Below are positions 53,975 through 61,795 of a DNA stretch of 64,000 nucleotides, piece after piece. This DNA comes from Acidobacteriota bacterium (GTDB lineage: Bacteria > Acidobacteriota > Blastocatellia > Pyrinomonadales > Pyrinomonadaceae). A model generated the notes under the pieces. That model was given only the letters and a program-made list of their open reading frames with translations. It was not told where the DNA came from and searched no databases. Numbering within the stretch: the stretch's first letter is position 1; each line of letters begins with the position of its first letter. Made by a program: the position numbers and the translations under genes. The stretch is from positions 1 through 64,000 of the forward strand of contig JAFAVK010000127.1 of assembly GCA_019242475.1 (NCBI GenBank). The letters are read 5' to 3'.

Positions 53975-55563
53975 CCCCACGTCTGCTTGAACTCGTAGCT
54001 CTCGGCCGTGTGCTCGGGGCGCTGCTCGGGCGGGACGGCCGGGTAGCGTCCGTAGAGTTCGGCCAGGCGGCGCAGGCGCGCGCCCAACTCTTCATTTAAG
54101 ACGCCCGCGCGGAAGCGCCAAGACCAGTTGCCGGACATCGTGGCGGGCGTGTTCATGCGCGCCTCGGGGCCGAGGCCGAGCACGTCCTGCAAGGGCACGA
54201 GCGCGGTGTCGCCGGCCGAGGCGTAGAGGGCGCGGATGAAGTCCCAGTTGATCTCTGAGCCGTCGGTGTCGAGGTAGTCGAGGCAGAACTGTCGTTCGCG
54301 CTCGATCTTCTCCGCGCTGCGCACCGAGGAGCCGCCGGGCTGGCTCTGGAACCAGCCGACCGCCGTGTCGTTGTCGTGCGTGCCCGTGTAGATGGCCGTG
54401 TTGCGGACGTAGTTGTGCGGCAGGTCTTTGTTCGTCGAGTCGGTCGAGAAGGCGAACTGTAAAATCCTCATGCCGGGGAAGCCGAACTCGTCGCGCAGCT
54501 CGATCACGTCGGGCGTGATGAAGCCGAGGTCTTCGGCGATGATGGGCGGCTCGCCCAGTTCCGCCTTGATGGCGTTGAAGAGTTCCCGGCCCGGCGCGGG
54601 CACCCAGCGGCCGCGCTCGGCCGTGGGGTCGCCGCCCGGCACCTCCCAGTAGGCCCCGAAGCCGCGGAAGTGGTCGATGCGGATCACGTCCACGAGCGAG
54701 AGCGTCGCGCGCACGCGGTCGATCCACCAGCGGAAGCCGTCGGCGCTCATCCGCTCCCAGTCGTACAAGGGATTCCCCCAGAGCTGCCCCGTCTTGCTGA
54801 AGTAGTCGGGCGGGACGCCCGCGACGACCGAAGGGCGGCCGTCCTCCCCGAGCTTGAAGAGGTCTGGGTGCGACCACACGTCGGCCGAGTCCTGCGCGAC
54901 GAAGATGGGGATGTCGCCGACGATCCGGACGTTCTGCCCCTTGCAGTATTCGCGCAGGCGTGTCCACTGGTCGAAGAAGAGGAACTGCTTGAACTTCACC
55001 TCCTCGATCTGTTCCGAAAGTCGCGCGCGGGCCTCGCCTAAAGCCGCCGGCTCGCGGCGGAGGAGCGGCGCGTCCCAGTCAGTCCACGAAGCCTCGCCGT
55101 GCTCGCGCTTGAGCGAGCGGTAGAGGGCGTAGTCGTCGAGCCACGCCGCCGCGGCCGTCTTGAAATCCTCGAAGGAGGCGGCGACGATGGCCGGCTCCGT
55201 GCTCTTGAAGTTGTCGAAGGCTTCTTTCAGGAGAGCCTCTTTGTGCGGGAACGCCTCGCCGTAATTAACGCGCTCTTCGGGAAGCGTAGGCAAGCCTTCG
55301 AGCGCGCCGGGCGCGAGCAGCCCCTGTTCGACGAGCAGCTCGGGGCTGACGAGCAAGGTGTTCCCGGCGAAGGCGGAGAAGCATTGATAAGGCGAGTTGC
55401 CGTAGCCGGTGGGGCCGAGCGGCAAGACCTGCCAGAGGCTCTGCCCCGAGGCGGCGAGGAAGTCTACGAAGCGGTACGCCTCGTGGCCGAGGTCGCCGAC
55501 GCCGTGGCGGCCGGGCAAGGAGGTCGGGTGCAAAAGGATGCCGCAGGCTCTTGGGAAGCTCAC
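53971..55563 (-). CDS. malQ: 4-alpha-glucanotransferase (amylomaltase, GH77)
   Basis: 530 residues, the normal length. It transfers alpha-1,4-glucan segments between maltodextrins and frees glucose. Motifs are PTSLPGRHGVGDLG at the N-terminus, RIDHFRGFGAYWEVP (nucleophile Asp), IIAEDLGFITPDV (acid/base Glu) and YTGTHDNDTAVGW (third Asp). No signal peptide, so it is cytoplasmic. It is the first gene of a co-directional run of seven genes with 4-base overlaps or short gaps, ending at 46411. The upstream gap holds lower-GC 40-bp repeats that may include its operators. Confidence 0.95.
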   Translation of the reverse strand: MSFPRACGILLHPTSLPGRHGVGDLGHEAYRFVDFLAASGQSLWQVLPLGPTGYGNSPYQCFSAFAGNTLLVSPELLVEQGLLAPGALEGLPTLPEERVNYGEAFPHKEALLKEAFDNFKSTEPAIVAASFEDFKTAAAAWLDDYALYRSLKREHGEASWTDWDAPLLRREPAALGEARARLSEQIEEVKFKQFLFFDQWTRLREYCKGQNVRIVGDIPIFVAQDSADVWSHPDLFKLGEDGRPSVVAGVPPDYFSKTGQLWGNPLYDWERMSADGFRWWIDRVRATLSLVDVIRIDHFRGFGAYWEVPGGDPTAERGRWVPAPGRELFNAIKAELGEPPIIAEDLGFITPDVIELRDEFGFPGMRILQFAFSTDSTNKDLPHNYVRNTAIYTGTHDNDTAVGWFQSQPGGSSVRSAEKIERERQFCLDYLDTDGSEINWDFIRALYASAGDTALVPLQDVLGLGPEARMNTPATMSGNWSWRFRAGVLNEELGARLRRLAELYGRYPAVPPEQRPEHTAESYEFKQTWG

Positions 55564-55632
55564 CTGTTACCTCGCGCGTCTTTGGGTTACCTGAAAGCTA
55601 CAACAAATACCCCGCGACGGCAACGGAAAAGA

Positions 55633-55757
55633 GTTCGGCTTTACTCCCCTTCAAGTATTTATGCCGAATCATTCGGCTCTTCACGCCCCCTTACATAGTT
55701 CGACCGCATGATTCGGCTTTTGCTACCCTATTACGGAGTTTGACCGAATCGCTCGGC
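55633..55757. repeat. 40-bp direct repeats with 15-bp palindromic cores (operator or iteron-like)
   Basis: Three cores lie exactly 40 bp apart: GCCGAATCATTCGGC (55663-55677, perfect palindrome), ACCGCATGATTCGGC (55703-55717) and ACCGAATCGCTCGGC (55743-55757); a half-site GTTCGGC at 55633-55639 makes a degenerate fourth unit. The linkers are also similar (CCCTTACATAGTT / CCTATTACGGAGTT). The stretch is AT-richer than the flanks. It stands upstream of both malQ and the winged-helix gene, so it could be an operator array for either, or an old recombination region. The rest of the 55564-55817 gap holds a GTTAGAT at 55767. Confidence 0.75.
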
Positions 55758-55817
55758 AAAATAGTAGTTAGATGCTTCGGGTATAGAGGAAACATACCAG
55801 CTTCGGAGGTAAGTGTA

Positions 55818-56116
55818 ATGAGTGAAGTTCGAGCAATGACGGGGGCTGAAGCCGGATTGTCGTCCGAGGAGCAAATGAGAATTGCCCTCGAAGCTATTGC
55901 CAATAGCGGGGGCACGGCTCAAATTACTGACATATACGCGGCGGTGGAGCGACAGATGGGCGGTGCTGCGCTCTCGGAACAGGCAGGGCTTCCCTGCGCG
56001 AGGTCGTGAATCGCAAGGCCGTGAACGCGGGTTACATCTACCCGCACGATCCTGCTGCTGAAGGCTGGCGGATTACCCAAGCAGGGAGAGAGCTCATCGG
56101 GAGCCGCGCGAGTTAA
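55818..56116 (+). pseudogene. Frameshifted small winged-helix protein gene
   Basis: A GGAGG site stands 8 bases before ATG 55818. The first frame gives 63 residues (EQMRIALEAIANSGGTAQIT, DIYAAVERQMG) and stops at 56009. A one-base shift near 55984 opens a second frame that continues the domain naturally: LREVVNRKAVNAGYIYPHDP, then EGWRITQAGREL, ending at TAA 56114. Together they give about 99 residues resembling a winged helix-turn-helix domain of the restriction-system N-terminal type. Thus the gene has lost one base or is read by a programmed frameshift; the former is simpler. Its GC is lower than that of its neighbours and a candidate attC follows. Confidence 0.7.
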
Positions 56117-56146
56117 TGGCCGCGCATAAGAATGCTCAAGCGCCGC

Positions 56147-56233
56147 ATCTAACAACGGCCTGCACCCGACCGCCGACACGCCGCTTGTCATCAATAGATA
56201 ATCGGCCGCGGCGGGGGATGCCGGGCGTCAGGT
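56147..56233. other. attC-like recombination site (integron cassette end)
   Basis: ATCTAAC (56147-56153) fits the attC consensus RYYYAAC, and GTCAGGT (56227-56233) fits GTTRRRY at 6 of 7 positions. Between them, AACGGCCTGCACCCGACCG and GATGCCGGGCGT form an imperfect folded arm. The 87-bp length is normal for attC (about 57-141). It directly follows the winged-helix gene, and a GTTAGAT lies before that gene at 55767, so the piece 55768-56227 has the form of one gene cassette. No integrase is in the window. Confidence 0.5.
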
Positions 56234-56310
56234 GCTCACCATGCTTTCAGTCGGCCAAGCGAGGATGAAGGTATCCTCAGAAACTCCAACCCCGGAACAC
56301 GAAGACTCAA

Positions 56311-56889
56311 ATGAGAAAACTCAAAATCATCGAACACATCTCGCTGGACGGCGTGATCCAATCCTCCGGGGAAGACGGCTTCCCTTACGCCGACTGGACG
56401 GCGCCCTATCGAACCCCCGCCGGCCGGGACGCAATCATGGCCGCGCATGGCGAGAGCTTCGATCTCCTGCTCGGCCGTCGCACCTATGATATGTGGTCGG
56501 GCTTCTGGCCGAAGGCGCCGAGCAGTCCGATTGCGGACGGCCTCAATGCGGCAACGAAGTATGTCGCCACCCACCGCCCGGAGAGTCTCGAATGGGGCCC
56601 GTCCGAGGGCCTCGGGCCGGACATCGTCGAGGGCGTTCGCCGCGTCAAGTCGCAGGACGGCCCCGACCTGATCCTCTCGGGTAGCTCCACGCTGACCTCG
56701 ACGCTGCTCGAACACGGGCTCGCGGACGAAGTCCTGCTGGTCGTCTATCCGGTGCTGCTGGGCACGGGGAAGCGCTTCTTCGCGGAGGGAACCCCGCCAC
56801 GTTCATTCGAGCTTGTCAGTACGAAGGCAATGCCGTCCGGCATCATCTTCAATACCTACAAGGTCGCCGGGCCTTTGAAGACAGGATAG
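56311..56889 (+). CDS. Dihydrofolate reductase-family / RibD C-terminal-like reductase
   Basis: 192 residues. The RibD_C/DHFR-like pattern is clear: MRKLKIIEHISLDGVIQ at the start, FDLLLGRRTYDMW (about 50-62), KYVATHRPESLEW, LILSGSSTLTSTLLEHGLADE and VVYPVLLGTGKRFF. It is probably an NADPH-dependent reductase of unknown substrate; it is not the housekeeping folA. Such proteins are common as mobile cassette cargo. It follows the attC-like site and lies between alpha-glucan genes that it has no obvious link with. The ribosome site is weak. Confidence 0.88.
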   Translation: MRKLKIIEHISLDGVIQSSGEDGFPYADWTAPYRTPAGRDAIMAAHGESFDLLLGRRTYDMWSGFWPKAPSSPIADGLNAATKYVATHRPESLEWGPSEGLGPDIVEGVRRVKSQDGPDLILSGSSTLTSTLLEHGLADEVLLVVYPVLLGTGKRFFAEGTPPRSFELVSTKAMPSGIIFNTYKVAGPLKTG

Positions 56890-56942
56890 TCGAACGACTC
56901 GGACATCGTCAGTGAATACCGGATCGCAAGCGTGCCCGTTGG

Positions 56943-56981
56943 GGTTGGCGCGCACCGGAAGCGTCCCACGGCGCGCCAACC
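56943..56981. terminator. Perfect 11-bp hairpin at the end of the GH13 gene
   Basis: Arms GGTTGGCGCGC (56943-56953) and GCGCGCCAACC (56971-56981) with a 17-nt loop. It abuts the stop codon of the minus-strand GH13 gene and is 54 bp past the DHFR-like gene; it could end both transcripts, although no T-run is present. Confidence 0.6.
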
Positions 56982-58885
56982 TATTGCGCTGAGAGTTTGT
57001 AGAAGACGGCCGACTTCGCGGGCACGGTCAGCTTCAAGGTGCCGGCGGCGACCGTTGGGCGGTCGGCGGCCCCGAGGAGCGGTTCGAGGCGCGCGGCGTC
57101 GCGCAGGCCAAGGTAGGAGGCGGGGACGTTCAACTCCTTCGGCGCCGCGCCGCGGTTGAGGATGACGACCACGGTCTCCTGCGAATCGCGGCGGGCGTAG
57201 GCGTAGGCGTCCTCGTCGAAGTAGAGGTCGAGCAGCGCGCCGCGCCGCAGCGCCGTGTGCTCGCGGCGCAGGCGCAGGAGGTCGCGCGTCCACTCGTACA
57301 TGCGCTGCTCGGCGGCGTTGCGTCCCGACCGTGTGAAGGCGTCGCGCGCGTCACCGGGGAAGCCGCCGGGGAAGTCGCGCCGGTTGTCGGGGTCGTCGCC
57401 GCCCTCCAACGCGATCTCCTCGCCCGCGTAGAGCTGCGGCGTGCCGCGGATGGTCAAGGTAAATGCGAGGTGCAGCATCGCGCCTTCGAGCGTCGCGCCG
57501 GGCAGGGACATGAAGCGGCGCGTGTCGTGGTTGTTCGCCATCGTGACGAGGCGCGAAGGGTCTGGGTAGAGCGAGTCGGAGCGCAGGATGTAACGCAGGT
57601 CTGACGCGGGACGCTTCCCCGTGAAGACGTTGCGCGACACGTCCCACGCGGGGAAGTCGAAGACGGCGTCCATCCGCGTATCGACGCCGTCCCAGCCCGC
57701 GCGGCCGCCGACGAAGAAGCTGGTGTGGACGGGGTCTTCGCTCCAGACCTCGCCGACCATCCACATCGAAGGGTACTGCCGGTCGAGCGCGGCGTTGAGG
57801 TCGCGCAGGAAAGCGCGCGGCATGTACTGCGCGGTGTCCTGGCGGATGCCGTCGATGCCGGTCACGCCGACCCACCAGAGCGAGTTCTGTATCTCGTAGC
57901 GCGCCACCTCGGGCTGCTCCTGGTTCATGTCGGGCAGGTCGTCCGAGAACCAGCCGTCGAGCGTCTTGCGCCGCTCCTCTTCGGGCGCGTGCGGCGAGAG
58001 CAGCATGTCGCCGCGGAAGGGGTTGCGCAGATGATGCGCGAGCGTGCCGTGGAACCAGTCCGGGAGCGGCGGGTCTTTCACCCACGGATGCTGCGAGCCG
58101 ACGTGGTTGGCGACCTGATCCTGGATGACCTTGAGGCCGAGCGCGTGCGCCTTCTCGACCAGCTCGCGCAGCGTCTCGAGCGTCCCGAAGCGGTCTTCGA
58201 CCGAGTAGTAATCAATGGCGTGGTAGCCGTGGTAGTAGGTGTTCGGGCACCACGGCTTGTCGCAGCGGTTGACGCCGTTCCAGTTGTCGTACCAGGGCGT
58301 CAGCCAAAGCGCAGTGACGCCAAGCTCTTTCAGATAAGGCAGGCGTTCGATGACGCCGCGGAGGTCGCCGCCGTGCCAGGCGCGCGCGTTTGCCCGGTCG
58401 TTCGCCTCGGGCGGCGCGTCGCCGGGCGCGTCGTTCTTCGGGTCGCCGTCGGCGAAGCGGTCGGGCATGATGAGGTAGATGACGTCGTCGTTCGTGATGC
58501 CCTTGAAGTGCGTCGAGGGGTCGAGCGGCGCGTTGATGCGGAAGGGGAAGCGCGTGCCGCCCAGGCCCATCGTGAAGAAGAGGTAGTAGTCGCCGGGCCT
58601 GGCCGTCGGGCTGACGCGCAGGTCTACGAATATGTACGTGCCCGCGTCGTTGACGGTCTGGCCCACGACCTCGAACGGGGCGCCGTCAGGTGCGACCGCG
58701 CGGACGCGGCTCAGGCCGTAGCCACGCACCAGCAGCCGCACGGGGTTGATGCTGTGCCCCGCCCACCACGAAGGCGGCTCGACCTTCTCGATTGTCGGCG
58801 CGTAGTCTGCCTGCGCGTAAGCGCACGCCGCGGCCGCGAGCAGCAACGCGCACGCGGCGAGCGAGTTCGGGAGGAGCTTATGCAT
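56981..58885 (-). CDS. Secreted GH13 enzyme with cyclomaltodextrinase-type N-domain (paralogue)
   Basis: 634 residues. A signal peptide (about 1-25), an Ig-like N-domain beginning IEKVEPPSWWAGHSINPVRLL, then the GH13 barrel with DQVANHVG (I), GIDGIRQDTAQY (II, nucleophile Asp), MVGEVWSEDP (III, Glu) and MANNHDTRRF (IV). A C-terminal beta-domain ends VPAKSAVFYKL. The full N-domain and motif wording match the GH13 gene at 51462-53441, so they are paralogues; this one keeps the standard Asn-His-Asp. It probably cuts maltodextrins or cyclodextrins in the periplasm. It is now separated from the malQ operon by the cassette-like island. Confidence 0.93.
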   Translation of the reverse strand: MHKLLPNSLAACALLLAAAACAYAQADYAPTIEKVEPPSWWAGHSINPVRLLVRGYGLSRVRAVAPDGAPFEVVGQTVNDAGTYIFVDLRVSPTARPGDYYLFFTMGLGGTRFPFRINAPLDPSTHFKGITNDDVIYLIMPDRFADGDPKNDAPGDAPPEANDRANARAWHGGDLRGVIERLPYLKELGVTALWLTPWYDNWNGVNRCDKPWCPNTYYHGYHAIDYYSVEDRFGTLETLRELVEKAHALGLKVIQDQVANHVGSQHPWVKDPPLPDWFHGTLAHHLRNPFRGDMLLSPHAPEEERRKTLDGWFSDDLPDMNQEQPEVARYEIQNSLWWVGVTGIDGIRQDTAQYMPRAFLRDLNAALDRQYPSMWMVGEVWSEDPVHTSFFVGGRAGWDGVDTRMDAVFDFPAWDVSRNVFTGKRPASDLRYILRSDSLYPDPSRLVTMANNHDTRRFMSLPGATLEGAMLHLAFTLTIRGTPQLYAGEEIALEGGDDPDNRRDFPGGFPGDARDAFTRSGRNAAEQRMYEWTRDLLRLRREHTALRRGALLDLYFDEDAYAYARRDSQETVVVILNRGAAPKELNVPASYLGLRDAARLEPLLGAADRPTVAAGTLKLTVPAKSAVFYKLSAQ

Positions 58886-58898
58886 GGCGCGATAGCTT

Positions 58899-58942
58899 AA
58901 CAGGTCGGAACCACCCGCGGTAGCAGGCGCCCCCGACCTGTT
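58899..58942. terminator. Hairpin downstream of the cytochrome c gene
   Basis: Arms AACAGGTCGG (58899-58908) and CCGACCTGTT (58933-58942) pair perfectly around a 24-nt loop. It lies between the cytochrome c stop and the start of the GH13 gene, both on the minus strand, so it may end the former. Confidence 0.5.
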
Positions 58943-58955
58943 TAGCAGTCGCGCC

Positions 58956-59327
58956 TTAGCGCTTGAGCGTGCGCACGTAGGCGACGGCGGCGGCGATCTC
59001 CGGCCGCGAGAGCTTCTTCTTGAAGGCGGGCATCTGGCCGCGGCCGTTGGCGACCGAGGCGACCATGCGCGACGTGCTGCGCTGGCGCTGCCAGGCCGCG
59101 TCGGTCATGTCGGGCGGCTCGACGATCTCGGCCATGCGCGTGTGGCCCGCGCCGTCCGCGCCGTGGCAGCGCCCGCAGTTGGCCGCGTAGACCTCGCGCC
59201 CGCGTTCGAGCGGCGACTGCCCCTTACCCTTCTTCGTCTCGGCCGCCGTCGAAACGCTCGAGACCGCGGCGGCGGCCGCGAACAGGCAGACCGCCGCCAG
59301 AGACACAAAGACTTTCACTCTCTTCAT
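58956..59327 (-). CDS. Secreted monohaem cytochrome c
   Basis: 123 residues. A signal peptide (about 1-29) is followed by one haem-binding motif CGRCHGADGAGH (about residue 51) and the likely axial Met in GRGQMPAFKKKLS (about residue 99). Size and pattern are those of small class I cytochromes c (cytochrome c6/c5-like). It carries electrons in the periplasm. It lies 44 bp downstream of the pentahaem cytochrome gene on the same strand and is probably part of the same respiratory unit. Confidence 0.93.
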   Translation of the reverse strand: MKRVKVFVSLAAVCLFAAAAAVSSVSTAAETKKGKGQSPLERGREVYAANCGRCHGADGAGHTRMAEIVEPPDMTDAAWQRQRSTSRMVASVANGRGQMPAFKKKLSRPEIAAAVAYVRTLKR

Positions 59328-59371
59328 GCGAGAAACTTACACCCCTTGAATCCGTGGTTGTTGAAAAGCTC

Positions 59372-61624
59372 TTACCTCTCCTCCGTGCCGGCCACCTCGC
59401 CCGCGCCCCGCGTCAGGTCGTGGACGTGGAAGGGGACGCTCTCGCCCTTCATCTCGGGGTGGCGGCGGAGGAACTCGCTGGCGACGACCAAAGCGCCCGG
59501 GTCGTCCTTCAAGTCCTGGAAGATTTTCGCCTCGGCCCGCGCCTGCTCGCCCATCCCGAGCTTGCGGTAGATGAGCATCAGGTTGTAGTGCGAGCCCGTG
59601 TCCTCCGGGTCGATCTTCAGAATCCTCTCGTAGCAGTCGCGAGCCGTCTCCAGGTCGTGCTTGATCTTCGACAGCTCGCCGAGCTGCTGCAAGCTCAGGC
59701 GGTCGCGCGGGAAGGCTTCGAGCACGCGGCGGATGTCCGCCTCGGCCTCGGCGAGCTGCCCGCGCTGGCGCCGGATGCGCGCGCGCTGGAAGAGTGCGCG
59801 CGCGAGGTTCGGGTTGATCTCCAGAGCCGCGTCCACCAGCTTAGACGCATCATCCCACCGATCTATTTCAATTAAAGCGAGAGCGCGGTTCGTCAAAGCC
59901 ATCGCGCGGTACGCCTCGTCCAGCTCGGCCACGCGCGCGAACACGTCGGCCGCCTGCGGGAACTGCCGGTTGTCGAAGAGCGCGATGCCGTAGTTGTTCC
60001 AGCGCCTCCAGTCGGGCATCGCGCCTTTGACGGGCGCCGCCGCGGCGTTCTCGCCGACCTTCAGAGTGTACTCGGCCGTCGCCATCGTCACGATGGGGAA
60101 GTCCACGGACTTGCCCAGGGCGTAGTCGCTGAAGACTTTCGTGAAGCGGCGGTAGCGCAGGCGGGCCGTGATTTTGACGGCCTCGACGCCCAAGTCCTTC
60201 GGCATCTGGAAGCGGTAGCGCGCCACGTCCGAGCGCCCCGAGCCGATCTGGTTGTTCTGCGCGATGACGCGCGTCTTCCAGATGAAGTGCTTGTCGTTGA
60301 AGGTGCCGTCGGGCATCACGAGGTAGGTCTTGTAGTTGTGCGCCGACTCGTCGAGGAAGCCGTCCGGCTTGATGTAGCCCGAGCGGAAGAGCGCGCGGCC
60401 CGTGGCGGCGTCGGCGACGGTGAACTCGACGTGCGCCTCGTAGAAGTCGCGCAGCTCGGGCGGGAACGAGTGGCCGAGGTTCTTGTTCGTGAGAACAACG
60501 TCGGCCGTCAGAGTGTCGCCGCGCTCGATCTTAAAGTTGCTGCGGTTGAGCGGCGCGATCAGCTCTTCGCCGCCCTCCGGCTTCTGGCGGCGCAGGGCGA
60601 AGATGTCGATGCCCATCACGTCGCCTTCGAGGAACTTGGTGACGGCGTCGAGCTGCTCGCCGAACTTGTAGAAGAAGGGGAGGGCGGTGTTGGCCGCGGC
60701 CCAGCGGTGCGACTTGACCGTGCCGTTCTCGGCCGCCACGTCGAAGAGCGGCGCGGCCTCCGGCTTCATGTGGCAGGTGTTGCACGTCTCCTTGTCGCGC
60801 ACGTAGAAGGGGTGCGGCGACTCCTTCGAGAAGGAGGACATCTGCAACTCGTCGGCGACCATGAAGGCGCGGAGGAACTTGTAGTCGTTCAGCTCCTTCG
60901 GCACCTGCGACTTGTGGCACGCGCCGCAGAACTCGGGCGACTTCAGCACCGGCCGCATCATCGCGCGCCGGTGGTCGTCAACGTTGTCCAGAATCTCCTG
61001 GTCGGTCACGTCTTCGAGGCGCCGCGTGCCGTCGGCCTTCACCAGCAGCGCCGGCTCGCCCATCACGTAGCCGCCGATGCCGCGGCGGTTCACGTCCTGG
61101 ATGGAGTGGCAGGCGATGCAGGAGACGCCCTCCTCGTCGAAGGGGCGCTTCTTGAAGGCGGGCTTGTCGGTCAGGGCGCCGGAGAAGAGCGCCGCCGGGT
61201 TGTGGCACGACTCGCAGTGGCGCGTGTGCGCGATGTTGCGCTGCGAGATGATGTCCTTGACGTTCTTCTGGTAGAAGGGCTCGCGGAAGGCGTTGCCGTG
61301 GGCCGACTGGCGCCACTGCGCGTGCGTGTCGCCGTGGCAGGTGGCGCAGCGCGCCGCCGAGATGAACTTCGAGCCGGGGATGAAGGTGCCGGTCGTCGAA
61401 GTGGCGTTCGAAGGCGCGAAAGGATTCTGGCCGAAGCGGTAGTCGTAGGTCTTCGCCACGAGCTGCGTGTAGTCGGGCTGCGGGGCCTGCGCCTTCTCCT
61501 TCTCGTCGCCGTCGCCGTTGGCCGCGGCGGCACTGAAGGAGCAGAGGCAGGCCGTGACCGCGAGCGCGAGGAGCGCGAGCTTCAAGGCCGCACGGCGGCC
61601 GGCAAAAGGGTACGCCTTTCTCAT
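59372..61624 (-). CDS. Pentahaem cytochrome c with C-terminal TPR domain
   Basis: 750 residues from the ATG at 61624 (GAGG upstream; ATG 61636 is an alternative). A signal peptide is followed by five CxxCH motifs: CATCH (about 93), CESCH (about 136), CIACH (about 168), CGACH (about 231) and CNTCH (about 279). A beta-rich middle region follows (about 350-530). About four TPR units fill the C-terminus (540-740: AADVFARVAELDEAYRAMALTN; ETARDCYERILKIDPEDTGS). It is a periplasmic electron-transfer protein related to cytochrome c554/multihaem families; the TPR end probably docks partners, perhaps the cytochrome encoded downstream. Confidence 0.92.
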   Translation of the reverse strand: MRKAYPFAGRRAALKLALLALAVTACLCSFSAAAANGDGDEKEKAQAPQPDYTQLVAKTYDYRFGQNPFAPSNATSTTGTFIPGSKFISAARCATCHGDTHAQWRQSAHGNAFREPFYQKNVKDIISQRNIAHTRHCESCHNPAALFSGALTDKPAFKKRPFDEEGVSCIACHSIQDVNRRGIGGYVMGEPALLVKADGTRRLEDVTDQEILDNVDDHRRAMMRPVLKSPEFCGACHKSQVPKELNDYKFLRAFMVADELQMSSFSKESPHPFYVRDKETCNTCHMKPEAAPLFDVAAENGTVKSHRWAAANTALPFFYKFGEQLDAVTKFLEGDVMGIDIFALRRQKPEGGEELIAPLNRSNFKIERGDTLTADVVLTNKNLGHSFPPELRDFYEAHVEFTVADAATGRALFRSGYIKPDGFLDESAHNYKTYLVMPDGTFNDKHFIWKTRVIAQNNQIGSGRSDVARYRFQMPKDLGVEAVKITARLRYRRFTKVFSDYALGKSVDFPIVTMATAEYTLKVGENAAAAPVKGAMPDWRRWNNYGIALFDNRQFPQAADVFARVAELDEAYRAMALTNRALALIEIDRWDDASKLVDAALEINPNLARALFQRARIRRQRGQLAEAEADIRRVLEAFPRDRLSLQQLGELSKIKHDLETARDCYERILKIDPEDTGSHYNLMLIYRKLGMGEQARAEAKIFQDLKDDPGALVVASEFLRRHPEMKGESVPFHVHDLTRGAGEVAGTEER

Positions 61625-61795
61625 CACGAACCTCATCACTTTTTCTTCTACTGCGGCGGGAACGAAGGCCCGCGGGGCGTGGCATCCAGCGAAGCCGGGC
61701 GAATTTATCACACGCCGCGCGCCCGCGCGACCAACTAAAGTTGGACGCGCGTCGACAAAAGTCTGCGAAAGTCCGGGAAAGTTCGTCCCGCTCGG

